Below are positions 1 to 10,885 of a DNA stretch of 64,000 bases, in pieces. Positions within the stretch are counted from its first letter, which is position 1. The number at the start of each line of letters is the position of its first letter. Below the pieces are notes generated by a model that worked only from the letters and a program-made list of their open reading frames with translations, did no database searches and was not told the origin of the DNA. The DNA comes from Hygrocybe punicea. Taxonomy: Eukaryota > Basidiomycota > Agaricomycetes > Agaricales > Hygrophoraceae. The position numbers and the translations under genes were made by a program. Where the stretch lies: assembly GCA_963556145.1 (NCBI GenBank), contig OY744463.1, positions 1,550,001-1,614,000 on the forward strand, read 5' to 3'.

Positions 1-433
1 GCAAGCACCTGGTTATATGTCTTGAGCTGCTGTGCGTGATATAATTTCGGTCTGAAGCTTCTCCAATTATCGTCCAGTGATATCGCACGAAACACTAGTT
101 TTTCGGCTTCAAAGTCGAGTTCGCCAAGAGAGTATCGTGAAGTAGGGGGCAATGGGGGTAAGGGAATATTGATGTGGCGTAATAGTCGTTTCCAAATGAT
201 GGGTTGGTGAGTGAGGTAGTAGTACAGCCTGCTGACCTGCATGGGCCATAAATGCCAGGTAGCAAACAGGAAATGTAAGCAATACGCACTCTTCGCATGG
301 ACAAAATGTCCTCTACGCTAAAATAAATAAAAATATGGTCGACGAAAATGTCATTCGACAGCACGTCTATAAAGCACCCTTTCTTCTTCCGAAAGAATCG
401 AGTGATGAGAAAGTCAGGCAGGAAAGATAGCAT
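1..433 (-). CDS. F-box protein (N-terminal part, runs off left edge)
   Basis: The gene is read on the minus strand from an ATG at 433. Exon 1 is 290-433, a 53-nt GT-AG intron is 237-289, and exon 2 is 236 down to the window edge. Exon 1 carries an F-box-like core (LSNDIFVDHIFIYFSVED, about residues 25-42). After splicing it continues with the phrase HQPIIWKRLL and then PPTSRYSL, an order familiar from agaricomycete F-box proteins with leucine-rich tails. F-box proteins normally recruit substrates to SCF ubiquitin ligases through Skp1; that role is inferred from family. The C-terminal substrate-binding part lies outside the window. The intron keeps the frame open, which supports the model. The gene is divergent from the chimeric kinase gene at 790. 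Confidence 0.75.
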
Positions 434-789
434 TAAACGGATTCGTTGGAGAAAGGAATGAGCGCAAAGTCGTCACCAGGACGGAAAGGACGAGAGTTGG
501 CCGTTGGGCTAGGGGAGTAGGGTGCCATTTAGAATGCCACTGGTTGTTCTTGTACTTTCGGGCAGCTGCACTGGCCAGGATGGCCTTGTAATATTGTGTA
601 CTACAAGGCGGTTGGCGACAGAACGAACTGGAAGCTGATAACAATTGCCTAATCGAACTCATTAATATTGTATTACTTACATGTACCGCCAACACCTCCC
701 CCTTCTCATCGTTCAAACGTTCAAACTTGAATCCCTTGCGTTCTTCAAAACCCAACCGTGACAAGTCGACATACCAGCAACCTACAGGA
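434..789. promoter_or_regulatory. Divergent intergenic region, F-box gene / creatinase-kinase gene
   Basis: This is the 356-bp gap between two divergent start codons (433 minus, 790 plus). I see no conserved coding sequence in it. Open frames here lack intron logic or recognisable motifs. It presumably holds both promoters and 5' UTRs; I could not pick out a convincing TATA box. Confidence 0.4.
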
Positions 790-3684
790 ATGACTAGAGG
801 TGAATCCTCTCGAAATCCTGATGGAGAGCACCCCAGCACTGGCGTGAGGCATTCGTCCACGCGATGGGGCTTGTCATGGCCGTTCGGAAAAGCATCGTTG
901 CCTCTGAAGTCGCCAGATGGAGCCAGCTTTCAGCCTCCCATCAGCCATAACTCGAACAGCCAAGCGAATCATGATATCCCCGCCAACGGTACTCAGGTGG
1001 ATTCAACTGATGACTGCACGACAACCTCAGTGAACATCTTCGATAGACTGAAGGAACTTCGGAAGCTAATGACGGTGCACAATATTGACTACTAGTAAGA
1101 CAAAATTAGACATTCTCTGCACTTCCATCATTAATTGTCGTACTAGTGTCATTCCGAGCGAAGACGCTCACCAGTCGGAGCATATTGCATCGAGTGACAG
1201 GCGGCTAGAATACATCTCGGGGTGTGTGAACGCCAACCTTGGATACTTTATCTTATGCCATCTGATCAGACATCAGATTCGCTGGGACCGGCCAGGCTGT
1301 GGTTTCATTGATAGCCGCTTTCCTCATCGTAGACAAACGTGAAGCAGGGAAACAGTTACTCGACCTCAATTGGCAACTCACCGTTGTAGACACGCCACTC
1401 GATTGGATTGATTGGCTCATCGTGAGTTTTCTGTGATTCAGTGGAATGCCTCATTATAGTACTACCAGGATCTAGTCAAGCGTTCGCGCATAGGAATCGA
1501 CGCTCGCATGATCTCCGTTGAGACGGCTAGACGTCTTATCCCAAAATTGGCAAGCCAGTCGTCCAAGCTAGTCTTCCCGCCGCGCAACCTTGTCGATCTT
1601 ATTTGGACGGAAAGACCTCCAAAACCAAAGGCGCCCATTTTTGTAGAACAGATGGAATCTGCAGGTGATCACTCAAAGTAACACAGATTCCAGGCTGATG
1701 CTAATGGGTGCCAAGGCAAAAATGCATTAGCCAAGTTAAATGTCCTTCGAGACTGGCTCAAAGTGCAAGCAGCTGCTGTAATATCGTCTCCTTCGATGCT
1801 CGAACCGACCCCAGCTGTTGCCACTGTCATTGCTTCTCTCGCAAGGATTGGTGCGCTGACGTTTCGTGGGATGACTCTTATATCTGCTAACGTTCTTTAC
1901 AGCTGATTTACTCAACCTGCGTGGTTCTGATACCCCCTTCAGCCCACTTTTCCGATCGTACTTGTTTGTCGGTCAAGAGCGTGTGGTGCTTTTCATCAAT
2001 ACCGCAAAGGTTAACCAAGAAGTGGGTGAATATCTCAGAGAATTGGGTGTCGGCCTCATGGAGTACAACGATTTCTGGGCCTTTTTGCGAGGGAGGGAAT
2101 GGGGAGATGAAAAGGTATGACATGGCCCGAAAACTAACGCTGAACCTAACCTGGACTTTCTGTTGTTCTTAGATTCTCATATCTCCTCAGACATCTTATG
2201 CCATCTCATTGATGCTCACCAAAGACCGATATACCATCATTGATCATATGAGCTCGATCAGGAATGAGGATGAGCTCCAAGACATTCGAGATACAAATAG
2301 TCCTCACCTGAAACTGCCGAACGTTTTTGTTGATACCATTCCTCTTAGTCTGAGCACACTTCCCAATAACACACAAGATGTTCGCCATATTCCTGTTCCT
2401 CGTGAGTCGAGTGCCTTAACTACTAATGTGCAGTATCCCCGAGCGAGAATTTTTTATTAGGTGGTGACAGCTCGAATCTTCTTAATCTCACGGGTAAGGT
2501 CTTTCGAGAAGACGAGTACCCTTCTGCCCGCGGCGGGTTTGCAGAAGTTTGGAAATGCAGCTGGCACGGTGCTTCAGAGGAACGCAAAGTGAGTTTTGAC
2601 AGGCGGAATCGTCGTGACTCAGAATTTGTGGTTCTTCTCTTCAGGTTGCTGTCAAGGTGCTTCGGTTATGTACGGATGACTTAGACCAGGAAGATAAAAT
2701 AAAAAGAGTAAGTTTTAGGCGTCAGCCAGATGTGGTTAGCTGTAACGAACTGTTCCAGCGATTACGCCGAGAGCTTGGCGTTTGGCAGAGGTTGCACCAT
2801 GAAAATGTTCTACCATTATATGGCACTACCGATGACTTTGGTCCTTTAACGTCTATGGTATGTCCGTGGTTGGAGAAAGGGAATGTCAGGAAGCACCTCG
2901 AGCTCGTTGGTGATATACTAACAGTTTCTGATCGTTTGCAAATTGTTAGTTCTCTCTCTTGGCCTGTATAGACAGCATTCATGAACGCCTTTGTCACAGA
3001 TTCTGGATGTGGCCGCTGGGTTATCATACCGTTAGCCTTTATTGAACAGGGTTGATCGTACTTGTGCTCACTATGACTTCGGCGTGCAGTGCACTCGCGC
3101 TCCATTGTTCATGGGGACCTTACTGGGGTGAGGCCCTCGAATTGCTTTATTGCTTGTGTTAACAACAGATCTCAATCGCCTAGACAAACGTCCTGATCAC
3201 TGATGAAGGCAAAGCTTGTTTGTGCGATTTTGGCCTGTCTTGCATTTTAGTCGAGTTCCAAGGCAACTCATACTTTTCGTCGACTATCGGTGGTTCTATT
3301 CGTTGGGCAGCACCCGAGCTCTTCCGGTCCCAGGAAGATCATACAACTACAGTGACCGTCAAAACTGATATGTATTCATTTGGCAGTGTTGCGCTAGAGG
3401 TAAACCAGACTGGACGTCGGTTTTGCGTTTTTTTTGTGCCCTGACACCCTCTTTCGCAGATTCTTTCAGGTCGTGTCCCATATCATTACTTGAAGAAGGA
3501 TACGGAAGTCCTCTTTAAACTGAATGAAGGCATCAAACCTCGCCGTCCTGCCGCATCATTTGTGACTGAAGCACAGTGGAAATTTATTCAGCGGTGCTGG
3601 GATGACATACCAGATAAACGGCCAAACACCAAGGAAGCCGCCGATTGCGTCCGAACGTTACACAGTCTTTGTTCCAAGGATTAA
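790..3684 (+). CDS. Chimeric protein: Xaa-Pro aminopeptidase N-terminal (creatinase-type) region fused to a TKL-like protein kinase
   Basis: The model has fourteen exons: 790-1094, 1147-1221, 1277-1421, 1460-1664, 1716-1850, 1903-2114, 2173-2401, 2461-2588, 2645-2707, 2759-2944, 3000-3030, 3090-3127, 3184-3399, 3460-3684. It encodes 730 residues and every phase agrees. Residues from about 83 to 415 follow Xaa-Pro aminopeptidase domains I and II (VIPSEDAHQSEHI, LLNLRGSD, ISPQTSYAISL). The metal-binding pita-bread domain III never appears. The frame passes instead through the 2402-2460 intron into a kinase domain (about 455-722) with VAVK (Lys482), HGDLTGTN (Asp581), DFG (599-601) and APE. HGD in place of HRD is usual in agaricomycete kinases of this class. 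The kinase looks catalytically competent, while peptidase activity should be absent. Alternatives are a mis-spliced gene pair or a decaying aminopeptidase beside a kinase, but the shared phase argues for one gene. Confidence 0.75.
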
Positions 3685-3855
3685 AACTTACGTATCTGTA
3701 GTGCAGATGTGGCGGTTGGTAACAATAATGGAATCTCGCAGTGTGTATTCTCGTAGTACTCGTCCTCACTTAAATATTGGGACTACCCCACCGTAACTGA
3801 GGCACCCAGCTTGCTCAGAAACATGGCGAATGCGTCTTTCATCATGTTATGATTC

Positions 3856-5309
3856 TCAATTCTCTGCGACTTTAACTACTAATTTTCCTGCCGTTTTACC
3901 GCCGGTAAGATCCTTTTGTGCCTGTTGTACGCCCTGAGCTGTGAATGGATATTCTTTGAAGACCTTGATTTTGATGATCCCATCCGAGATCAGATCAAAT
4001 GTCTGTCCACCGTAATAGCGAACTTCCTCTGGTGTGTAAATATAGTTGCTCATCCTGATATGCGTCAAGTATCAGTTACTCCATCTCGGAAACAATAATG
4101 TAAAGACAAACGTAGGTCGCAGGAGCTTGACGTTTTTCTCTGTTAGTTTCAAAGGCGGGAAAGGAGGCACAGCCCCGGAAGCATTTCCAACGGACACAAT
4201 CGTCCCCTTGCGTCTGATCAGTTTGAAGTTGTTTTCAAACCTGATGATAGAATACAGGGTCAATGATGACGACTGCACGAGTGATCATCTGAACGAACGT
4301 ATCTCTGCCTACGCCATCAAAGACGGCGTGTACCCCTTCCCCGTTGGTAATTTCAAGCACCCTCTGCACGGTATCCTCTACCGGATAAAGAATAACGTGA
4401 TCGGCGCCATTTGCCTTGGCCAGTTCAGCTTTTTCTTTATTCGAGGTCGTTCCAATAACAGTTGCGCCCCGATGTTTCGCAAATTGCGTAAATATCAAGC
4501 CGAGGCCGCCAGCGACCGTGTGCACAAGCACGATATCGCCTTTCTGGACGTTATAGGCTTCCGTCATAAAGGAGATGGCCGTGATGGACTGCAGCAAGCC
4601 AGCAGCAGCTGTCAAGGTTGACACAGAGGACGGGACGGAGAATACAGTTTTCCATGGCACCGATATGTACTCTGCGTGGGCACCTAGGAAATCCTTTTGA
4701 TCGAAGTGTCAGGACTTGTGAAAGACCTTGAAAGAGATCAACCATACTACGACAACTTTGCCTCCAGTCTGGTAGCCCCGTTTCTTGTAATCTTCGTCAT
4801 CCACAATCGATGGATCCGTGGGCAAACCAACGATGATCCCAGCGGCTTCTTTGCCAATAATAGCGGGGAGTGTTTCAAAGGGGTACAGTCCTTGTCTGAA
4901 TGCCAAGGTAAAACTCTTTGGCGAATTGCTTTGGCAAGCTGGTTCAAGTTGACCTCACCGGTGATAGGTATCTATAAAATTGATACCTAGATATTGAACC
5001 TATTCGACCGACTTCAATTTCGCCAATGTTGACAGGATAAGTAGATTATGTACGTACCTTGATCACCACGTCTCCAGGTTTCACCTTTGGAAATGGCACC
5101 GTCGTCTTCTCGATAACGTCAAATCCACCGGTTTTTGCGATTGTAATGGCTTGGATGGACGACGGAAACGCTGAGGTCATGATTGTTCTGGGCTTTGAGA
5201 AATGACTAGCGAGTCTGCGAGACGATTGGCCCTGCTGACATAAAGAAACAAGCCGAGAGGTTGCCGGTAAGAACTTGAAGACGAAGACGCTATGGTGAAT
5301 AGCAGACAT
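3856..5309 (-). CDS. NADPH:quinone oxidoreductase, zeta-crystallin / MDR family (ZTA1-like)
   Basis: Six exons on the minus strand: 5058-5309, 4959-4999, 4748-4895, 4299-4693, 4112-4240 and 3856-4054. The spliced protein shows the medium-chain reductase order: GINFIDTY, LPAIIGKEAAGII, the Rossmann motif AGGLGLIFTQ, GATVIGTTS, DGVGRDTF, LIRRKGTIVSVGNASG and the terminal Gly-Lys-rich end. The structural and catalytic zinc cysteines of alcohol dehydrogenases are absent, as expected for quinone reductases. It should reduce quinones with NADPH in one-electron steps. The first ATG adds about 40 basic, Ser/Arg-rich residues that could be a mitochondrial presequence. A second in-frame ATG, just before the sequence TSAFPSS, would give a cytosolic form. 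The 41-nt second exon is easy to miss but is required for the NFIDTY motif. Confidence 0.9.
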
Positions 5310-5395
5310 CAAAAGCTGGGTTTATAGGAACAACTTGAAGTTCTACATGAAAGAAATACTGAGCCGAAACAGGCTGTGTGGTTTAAATCCATTGA

Positions 5396-6709
5396 TCATT
5401 GGACAAAGGCCATGGCCAAAACATCGTACATCAAGAGGATTTGTTCATCCCGTTGCACCATACTAGGCCTCTGCTCTCTCAAAGAGTCAATCTCCTGCGC
5501 TACTAGATCGTCTTTAACTGCATCAGGCAGCGGGCCAAGTGGCGACGGCGGCAGGCCTGGCAACGCCGTCACTTGGGCGGAAGGAGCACCTAGAGGAGCC
5601 ACCGAGAGCCGATCGTACGCGCGGAGGAGTGAAGCTAATGCAATAAATGCACCTGTTCGACCTACACCAGCGGAACAGTTAACCATTATCGGTGGATCAA
5701 GGTCCATCTCCAGATTGTCTGTGGAAGGTTGAAACTCAGAGGCGAGGGAGAGGTCTTTGTTCGTGCTATCAACCAGCCGGATAAATTCCAGGAAGCCGGC
5801 ACGATCCTCCCGCTGCGGTACGCCGTGGTCAGGCCAAGCGCCGTACAACAAATGTCTGAAAATAATGGGTCCCTCGTTGTCTCCTTCAGTAGTCGGCGTG
5901 GAGCCGGAAACAGGGTGAATGGATACAGTGCTTCTGATACATTGTGCTTCGTTTATGGTGTGACTAGCCAGGAGCGTCACCTTTAGTACAGGTGCGGATG
6001 ATCCTTGTTCTGGCAGTACGACATATGACTGGCCTACAGTGCTGGGGAAGTAGACATGTGCTTTTTGTCGGCCCTGCTCAAAGTTCTGTGTAAGTTGGAC
6101 GACGGTGCGGATCCTGCTCTTCCCAGTTTGGTTCGTGGACGAAGAGAGTTGGAGACAGGTCGGTGGTGAGGTTGTAGATTGTAGGAGTAAGCTGAGGAAG
6201 ACGTGCGTGGTGTTGGGCAGCGGTGCCTGCGTTGCGATCCACCATTTCCCTCCAAACAGTTCTCGTACCCAGTTTGCGTTGATATATCGACCCCCAGCAC
6301 TATCTCTACCGTCGCCCGTACTATCCCGCACCTCCGCCAGCTCATCAACCCAATCCCCGACGATAACACGCGTCCGATCATATGGCTCTAGATCCAGGTA
6401 TCGATTACTTGGTTGGTTCCAGGGTTTGCAGCCGAAGGAAACAGAGTAATGTTCGATATCACCAACAACCTGGCTCTTTGGAGTTGTCGTCGCTAGGTTT
6501 GGAGGCACTTTCCTGGAAACGCGGGACGGATTAGACCTTTGTCTTGAGATAGTTCGGGCAGACTCGCGAGTTAGTTCGCGGGTTGCAAGGGTACGAAGGA
6601 CGGTTGTAAGATGGGAGGAAGAAAACGAAGCTTTTAGCCATGTCGGGATAGCGGTACTTGACATCGATGAACGGTGGGGGTTGAAGAGATAAGTGAAGAA
6701 GTCAATCAT
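5396..6709 (-). CDS. Protein tyrosine phosphatase (classical, receptor-like fold), variant signature VNCSAGVGRTG
   Basis: This is a single-exon gene of 437 residues, unusual among its intron-rich neighbours. It contains the N-terminal PTP landmarks NRYLDLEPYDRTRV and YINANWV, the WPD loop (WPDHGVP) and the P-loop CSAGVGRTG with catalytic Cys near residue 345, plus a late Q-loop-like region. It should dephosphorylate phosphotyrosine in signalling proteins, probably MAP kinases as yeast Ptp1-3 do; the substrate is inferred. The histidine that normally precedes the catalytic cysteine (HC) is asparagine here (VNC). The N-terminal 70 residues are basic and Ser/Thr-rich with no domain I recognise. 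Its ATG lies only 41 bp from the ATG of the divergent NR2C2AP-like gene. Confidence 0.9.
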   Translation of the reverse strand: MIDFFTYLFNPHRSSMSSTAIPTWLKASFSSSHLTTVLRTLATRELTRESARTISRQRSNPSRVSRKVPPNLATTTPKSQVVGDIEHYSVSFGCKPWNQPSNRYLDLEPYDRTRVIVGDWVDELAEVRDSTGDGRDSAGGRYINANWVRELFGGKWWIATQAPLPNTTHVFLSLLLQSTTSPPTCLQLSSSTNQTGKSRIRTVVQLTQNFEQGRQKAHVYFPSTVGQSYVVLPEQGSSAPVLKVTLLASHTINEAQCIRSTVSIHPVSGSTPTTEGDNEGPIIFRHLLYGAWPDHGVPQREDRAGFLEFIRLVDSTNKDLSLASEFQPSTDNLEMDLDPPIMVNCSAGVGRTGAFIALASLLRAYDRLSVAPLGAPSAQVTALPGLPPSPLGPLPDAVKDDLVAQEIDSLREQRPSMVQRDEQILLMYDVLAMAFVQ

Positions 6710-6750
6710 GAGCCACTCGAAAGAATTCCCACGACTTATTCCTTCTGACC
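6710..6750. promoter_or_regulatory. 41-bp shared divergent promoter/5' region
   Basis: Only 41 bp separate the minus-strand start codon of the tyrosine phosphatase (6709) from the plus-strand start codon of the NR2C2AP-like gene (6751). The transcripts must therefore start inside each other's 5' regions, or have extremely short leaders. Confidence 0.5.
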
Positions 6751-7332
6751 ATGACGACCAGCGCGCTGATTACGCCCGAGACAAGAATAAAGTCTGTTGT
6801 TGTACATCGATATTTCTTCAGCAAACCGTGATCCCAAACCCTCGCATAGAGTCAGCTCGACGTTGGACAAGTCGGTTGCGAAAAAAAACCTGACAGACAA
6901 CAACCCAGAGACCTGCTGGACTTCACAGCAGGTGATTCAGACACAACCAAGATATAGACGCGCCAGCTGATGTACGGCTGTCGCCAGGGCCTGCCACAGT
7001 TTATCCAGCTTGACTTTCCTTCGCCAGTCATCCCGAAACGCGTAACCCTTACATTCCAAGGCGGTTTTGTGGGTATACGATGCTCGATCGAAATCCCTTC
7101 TGCTTCAAGAGAATCCGAGAACGCCAAGACCGAGTGGTGCACATACACACAAGTATACCCAGAAGATGTCAATAGACGACAGTATTTTGATTTGCAAGCG
7201 GCGGAACTGGGCGTCGTGGAGAAGCCTGTGATGAGTCTTAAGCTGGTATTTGAGGAGAGTTCGGATTTCTTTGGTCGAATAACCGTGTATGATTTGCAGG
7301 TCGAAGGAACAACGCTGGAATCCGTTCCCTGA
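6751..7332 (+). CDS. NR2C2AP (TRA16)-like discoidin/F5-8C-fold protein
   Basis: Three exons: 6751-6791, 6850-6931 and 6988-7332, 155 residues. The spliced start (MTTSALITPETRIKVSSTLD) and the phrases NPETCWTS, FPSPVIPKRVTLTFQGGF, YPEDVN and FEESSDFFGRITVY align end to end with animal nuclear receptor 2C2-associated protein. The fold is a small galactose-binding-like (discoidin) beta sandwich. The biochemical role in fungi is unknown; in animals the protein binds an orphan nuclear receptor, which fungi lack. The length is close to the animal protein, so it appears complete. The first exon start was chosen because it gives the correct phase and matches the conserved N-terminus. Confidence 0.85.
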
Positions 7333-7493
7333 GAGCATTTATTTATTGGACAAACAATCCTCTTGCCGAGCTCGAGGCTTTTGAGACTGAGAATACAACT
7401 AGAAACTACACATCGAGCATGACGAACTGTCCTGTCAATGGACACAAAGGTGGTCGGGAGTAAGATGAGAGTAAGATGAGCATCTCTTCAAGA

Positions 7494-9663
7494 TTATTGG
7501 AAAAGATGAAATGCCTCCCAGACTGGTGTGACCATATCCCTGTTATCAATTTCTACCCATCTTTTGCCCTTCTCATCGATGGTGCCCATCTCATCAATAG
7601 CGCCAAAAGCTCGGTCCCAGCCCAGCCCCACAGCCGATAGTCTGCAAACGCTTGAACTGAATGAAGGCTTTCTCGTTAGACTGCATATACAAAGAAACAA
7701 CCAGAACGAAATTCGCGCACCTAATTGTACACACCGTTGCCTCAGGTACCTCCTCCCCCAAGCTCCACATCCCACTGACCATCGCGAAGTCCACGATCAT
7801 CCCCTTCGTCGCCTGTTTCCTCTCCTCCTCTCCCAAACGCGCAAACTCCGCTTGTACATACTCCTTGGGACTCGCCAAAGCTCTCAGCTCTGGATCCGCA
7901 CTTCGCGACAACGAGAAAACGGATACGTCGGAGGGAAATGCGTCATCAAGTTCTAGTTGTGCTGCCGGGGAGTCTGAGGCAATGTATACTGTGAGTGGGG
8001 TGGAAGATGGTGGATGGAGACGTGACCAAGTGTCAAGGGCAGCTTGGGCATAATTGACGATGGGAACATAACTGCCGTGGAAAGCCCAGGACGTGGCGAG
8101 TTGGTCTCCCCGACGAACGTGGATACCGATGTATGATGGAATACGTTGCATGTTTTCCCTGGACGCACGGTTTTCGGCAAATGAACTCGCAATCTCCTTT
8201 CGCGCTCTGTGAATCAGGTTGGCGGTTTCTGCGTTAGGTTGAATAGTTTCGTTCAGGGAGACGAAGGAGAATTCAAATATGGGCTTCAAGCGATTGAGAT
8301 TGTGAGCATACCTATGATGCATATCTATAAGCGTACCCCCAAGGAGTGGGAAAACCGGTACTCACGGGTCCTCGTATTGATCTGAGAAGCCGCCACCGAA
8401 ATGGAATTTTGCCGTTCGAGAATTAATGACCTATGAAAAAAAGTGGACTTCATCGTGATTATACTGTCGCGTACACTGTATGGAGGATTCCTACCCAGTG
8501 CCTGTGAAAATAATAGGAATGTTACCTTCAAGAAGCGTGAATATAAGTCCTCACCTAGCTGATCGAGGACACGCAACCAACTCTATCATAGTCAAAGGGC
8601 AAGTAAGCAAGCATCCTTCTCACCGAAGGAAGGCCGAACAAACCGTTTGGAGGTGGGGCCTTGCACCCAGGTTCATGACCTGATTGCCCGGTGGTGCGTA
8701 CGTCCTGAAAATAGTCCGTCCATCTATCAACGATTGAAGTTGTGTTACTTTGAGAGGCAAACATAAACACAGATAACCTACTTTCCGCGATTCCAGTATG
8801 TATCGTCAACGAAGAATGTCCGGTTTCGCTGACAACACGATCAGAGGAGTATTCGTCATGGTATAAAAGGGAAGCGGTCCGTGTACCTCTCGAGCCAATG
8901 CCGCCGCCTGCGCCATCAATGCCAAATCCGCCAGCAGACCGACATTTCCATCCAGCTGGTAAGTAATCGTACTATTGCATGTCTTCATCCCTCCTTGACG
9001 ATCGCTTGGAATATGTGGAACGTCCATCAAGCCATGCATAGAAGGTCCCCAGTAACTGGTGTGCGCCATAAACCCTCCATTCAACTTTTGACATTCTGCA
9101 CGATACTCGACCCCGAGAAGCGGGAATCTTGTGTAGTTTGCGTATGAGATGGTGTGCGTTTTGTCCAATTGAGTGGTGGGCACGGCGGCAGGCGTGAGTG
9201 AGGAGGCAACCGCGTCGCCTGGCGCGGCGAGTTCGGGAAAGGTTTCGTTGTCTGATAGCATGTCTGCCAAGTATTCCTGCAACGAAGCCGGCTCCTTGAT
9301 TGCGACCCCAACCAGAATAAGCAAGAACATTGCAACTAGACACCCAAACACCAGGGGCAGTCGAGAAAGAACGAGGCCCAAGCTAAGCCCCTTGACTTTC
9401 GTTACCCTTTCATGGTAGTCATCTCCCCGATTCCGATATCCACTGGGTGAGAAGCTAGTGTTGTCGGACGATGCGAGAAGAGGTACGGATTGCTGGCTAT
9501 GTGCTCTGTAGTCCTCGATTTCTTCTAGTTCTACCTCCTGGAGCTCCGTTTCTGTGTAGCCTTCTTCCGCTCTTCCTGAGCGGGAATGAGGTGTGCGTGG
9601 AGTGAGAGACTGGTAGTCTGTGGCTCGTCCGCTGGTCACATTTTCGAGTGGTATGGGTCTCAT
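7494..9663 (-). CDS. Fucosyltransferase-like type II Golgi membrane glycosyltransferase
   Basis: Eight exons on the minus strand: 8887-9663, 8782-8828, 8644-8723, 8555-8582, 8495-8501, 8366-8430, 7721-8311 and 7494-7656, giving 585 residues. An acidic, Ser-rich cytosolic tail is followed by one membrane anchor (about 100-123, LPLVFGCLVAMFLLILVGVA) and a long lumenal domain. The lumenal part has RTFFVDDTYWNRGKWTDYF, LVACPRSARHWV, the donor-binding motif HVRRGD and a C-terminal AVGLGWDRAF. These are features of fungal alpha-1,6/O-fucosyltransferase-like proteins, which would use GDP-fucose or a related donor. The exact acceptor is unknown. The 7-nt exon 8495-8501 (codes RHW with its flanks) is needed to keep the conserved segment in phase. 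Confidence 0.8.
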
Positions 9664-9956
9664 AGTCTTGCCAGTGAGGGCTAAAGTCTAGTTCTATGAG
9701 TGGGGCAACTTGAATAGGTTTACGAAATACCGTGGTTACGGACGACTTGGTGACCAGAGTTGTCTGTAACGACAGCGTCAATACCTAAACGGCAAGAGCC
9801 ACTAGTACCACTAGTACTAGTATCAGAGCTTCAAAGCTCACTAGCGCTCACTCTCGTGCCTCAAAACTAAGACGTTCAAGAAGTTATATATATATATTGA
9901 ACCCAAACGTATCAGACAAATCTAGACTCTAGAGCACCGTTTACAAAGCTAGACCA
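9664..9956. other. Intergenic; short ACTAGT-rich and TA-repeat tracts
   Basis: This 293-bp gap holds no gene that I can support. It has a cluster of overlapping ACTAGT/CTAGTA hexamers around 9800-9830 and a (TA)n tract around 9884-9898. Confidence 0.4.
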
Positions 9957-10885
9957 CTAATAGGAGCCGACTCCGTCAGCTTTATTAATGAGAGGGTCGG
10001 CCTTCGCTGCTACGGGAGCGGGAGCTGTATTATCCGCCAGAGAGGTAGGCGAGGGGAGCACAGTCGGAGAGGGCGGCGGGCTCACAGAAGGGCTCACGGG
10101 AAGAGGGAGCGATGGTGTGACCTTACTAGTAGGCGGCCCAACGGCAGGAACGTTAGGAGAGTCGTCGGCTATTCCACGAGGGACCGGAACTGAGACGGGG
10201 ACCGGCATCGAGGTGGGGATGACAGATGCAGGGGGGGTTGGCTCGACGGGGATGACGGGATCAGAGGCGAATGGCTGTGCGGGGGAAGTTGACTCAGTGT
10301 GAGCCACAGTAGAAGACAATGTAACGGTGGAAGCGTCGTCCTGAGTGTCACGACGAACGGGTATTCCAGTCGAAGTACTGTCAGCCGCGATATTTGACGT
10401 GGCATTGTTCGCAAGCTGGCTCGCCATTGCATCAGCAGCCTGGGCGAGGTGGTATTGGAGGATGGATAGCTGGTCGGGGTCGAGGCTCTGTACGGCTAAA
10501 GATAAAGGCGAATCACATCTAATGCCGAGGTTCGCGAGGATGGAACTGAGGAGGGGAAGAATGGAACCGATGATGGGACCGACAATCGGAAGATCTAGAC
10601 TTGAAATTACTTGGCCTGACAAAATTCCACGATGAATCAATATTAACCGTCACGTGAAGAAATCAGTGAATCGCACGTACAGAGTGACTGAGTGTCAGCC
10701 ATTTCCGCCTCCATGGCACGAGCGCTGGTAGATACTCGTTCGCTGCCCGTAGAATGCTGTATGTCGTGAAAATCAGAGACGCCGTCGGACGAAGAGGCAT
10801 CGGCGACGGGCACAGCAAGGCTGGACAACGAGGACGAGATGGCGAGGGTGGCGAAGAGAAGCGATGAGCTGGAGGATATTTTCAT
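9957..10885 (-). CDS. Secreted Pro/Ser/Thr-rich protein
   Basis: Two exons on the minus strand, 10681-10885 and 9957-10615, give 287 residues. The N-terminus is a clear signal peptide (SSSSSLLFATLAISSSLSSLA). A central part has LPIVGPIIGSILPLLSSILA, a hydrophobic helix, and RCDSPLSL. The C-terminal half is low-complexity Pro, Ser, Val and Thr without a domain. This build suggests a cell-wall or extracellular glycoprotein with heavy O-mannosylation. I see no GPI signal and the C-terminus is not hydrophobic. Function is unknown. Confidence 0.65.

Noticed and set aside
414..860. Minus-strand open frame over the start of the chimeric gene
   Set aside because: It overlaps the F-box start and the chimeric gene's first exon, has no recognisable sequence and is a shadow of the plus-strand exon.
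2461..3684. Kinase as a separate gene from the aminopeptidase-like part
   Set aside because: No start codon or promoter-like gap precedes the kinase exons. The 2402-2460 intron has good splice signals, a ttaactactaat branch region and a T-rich acceptor, and it joins both parts in one frame.
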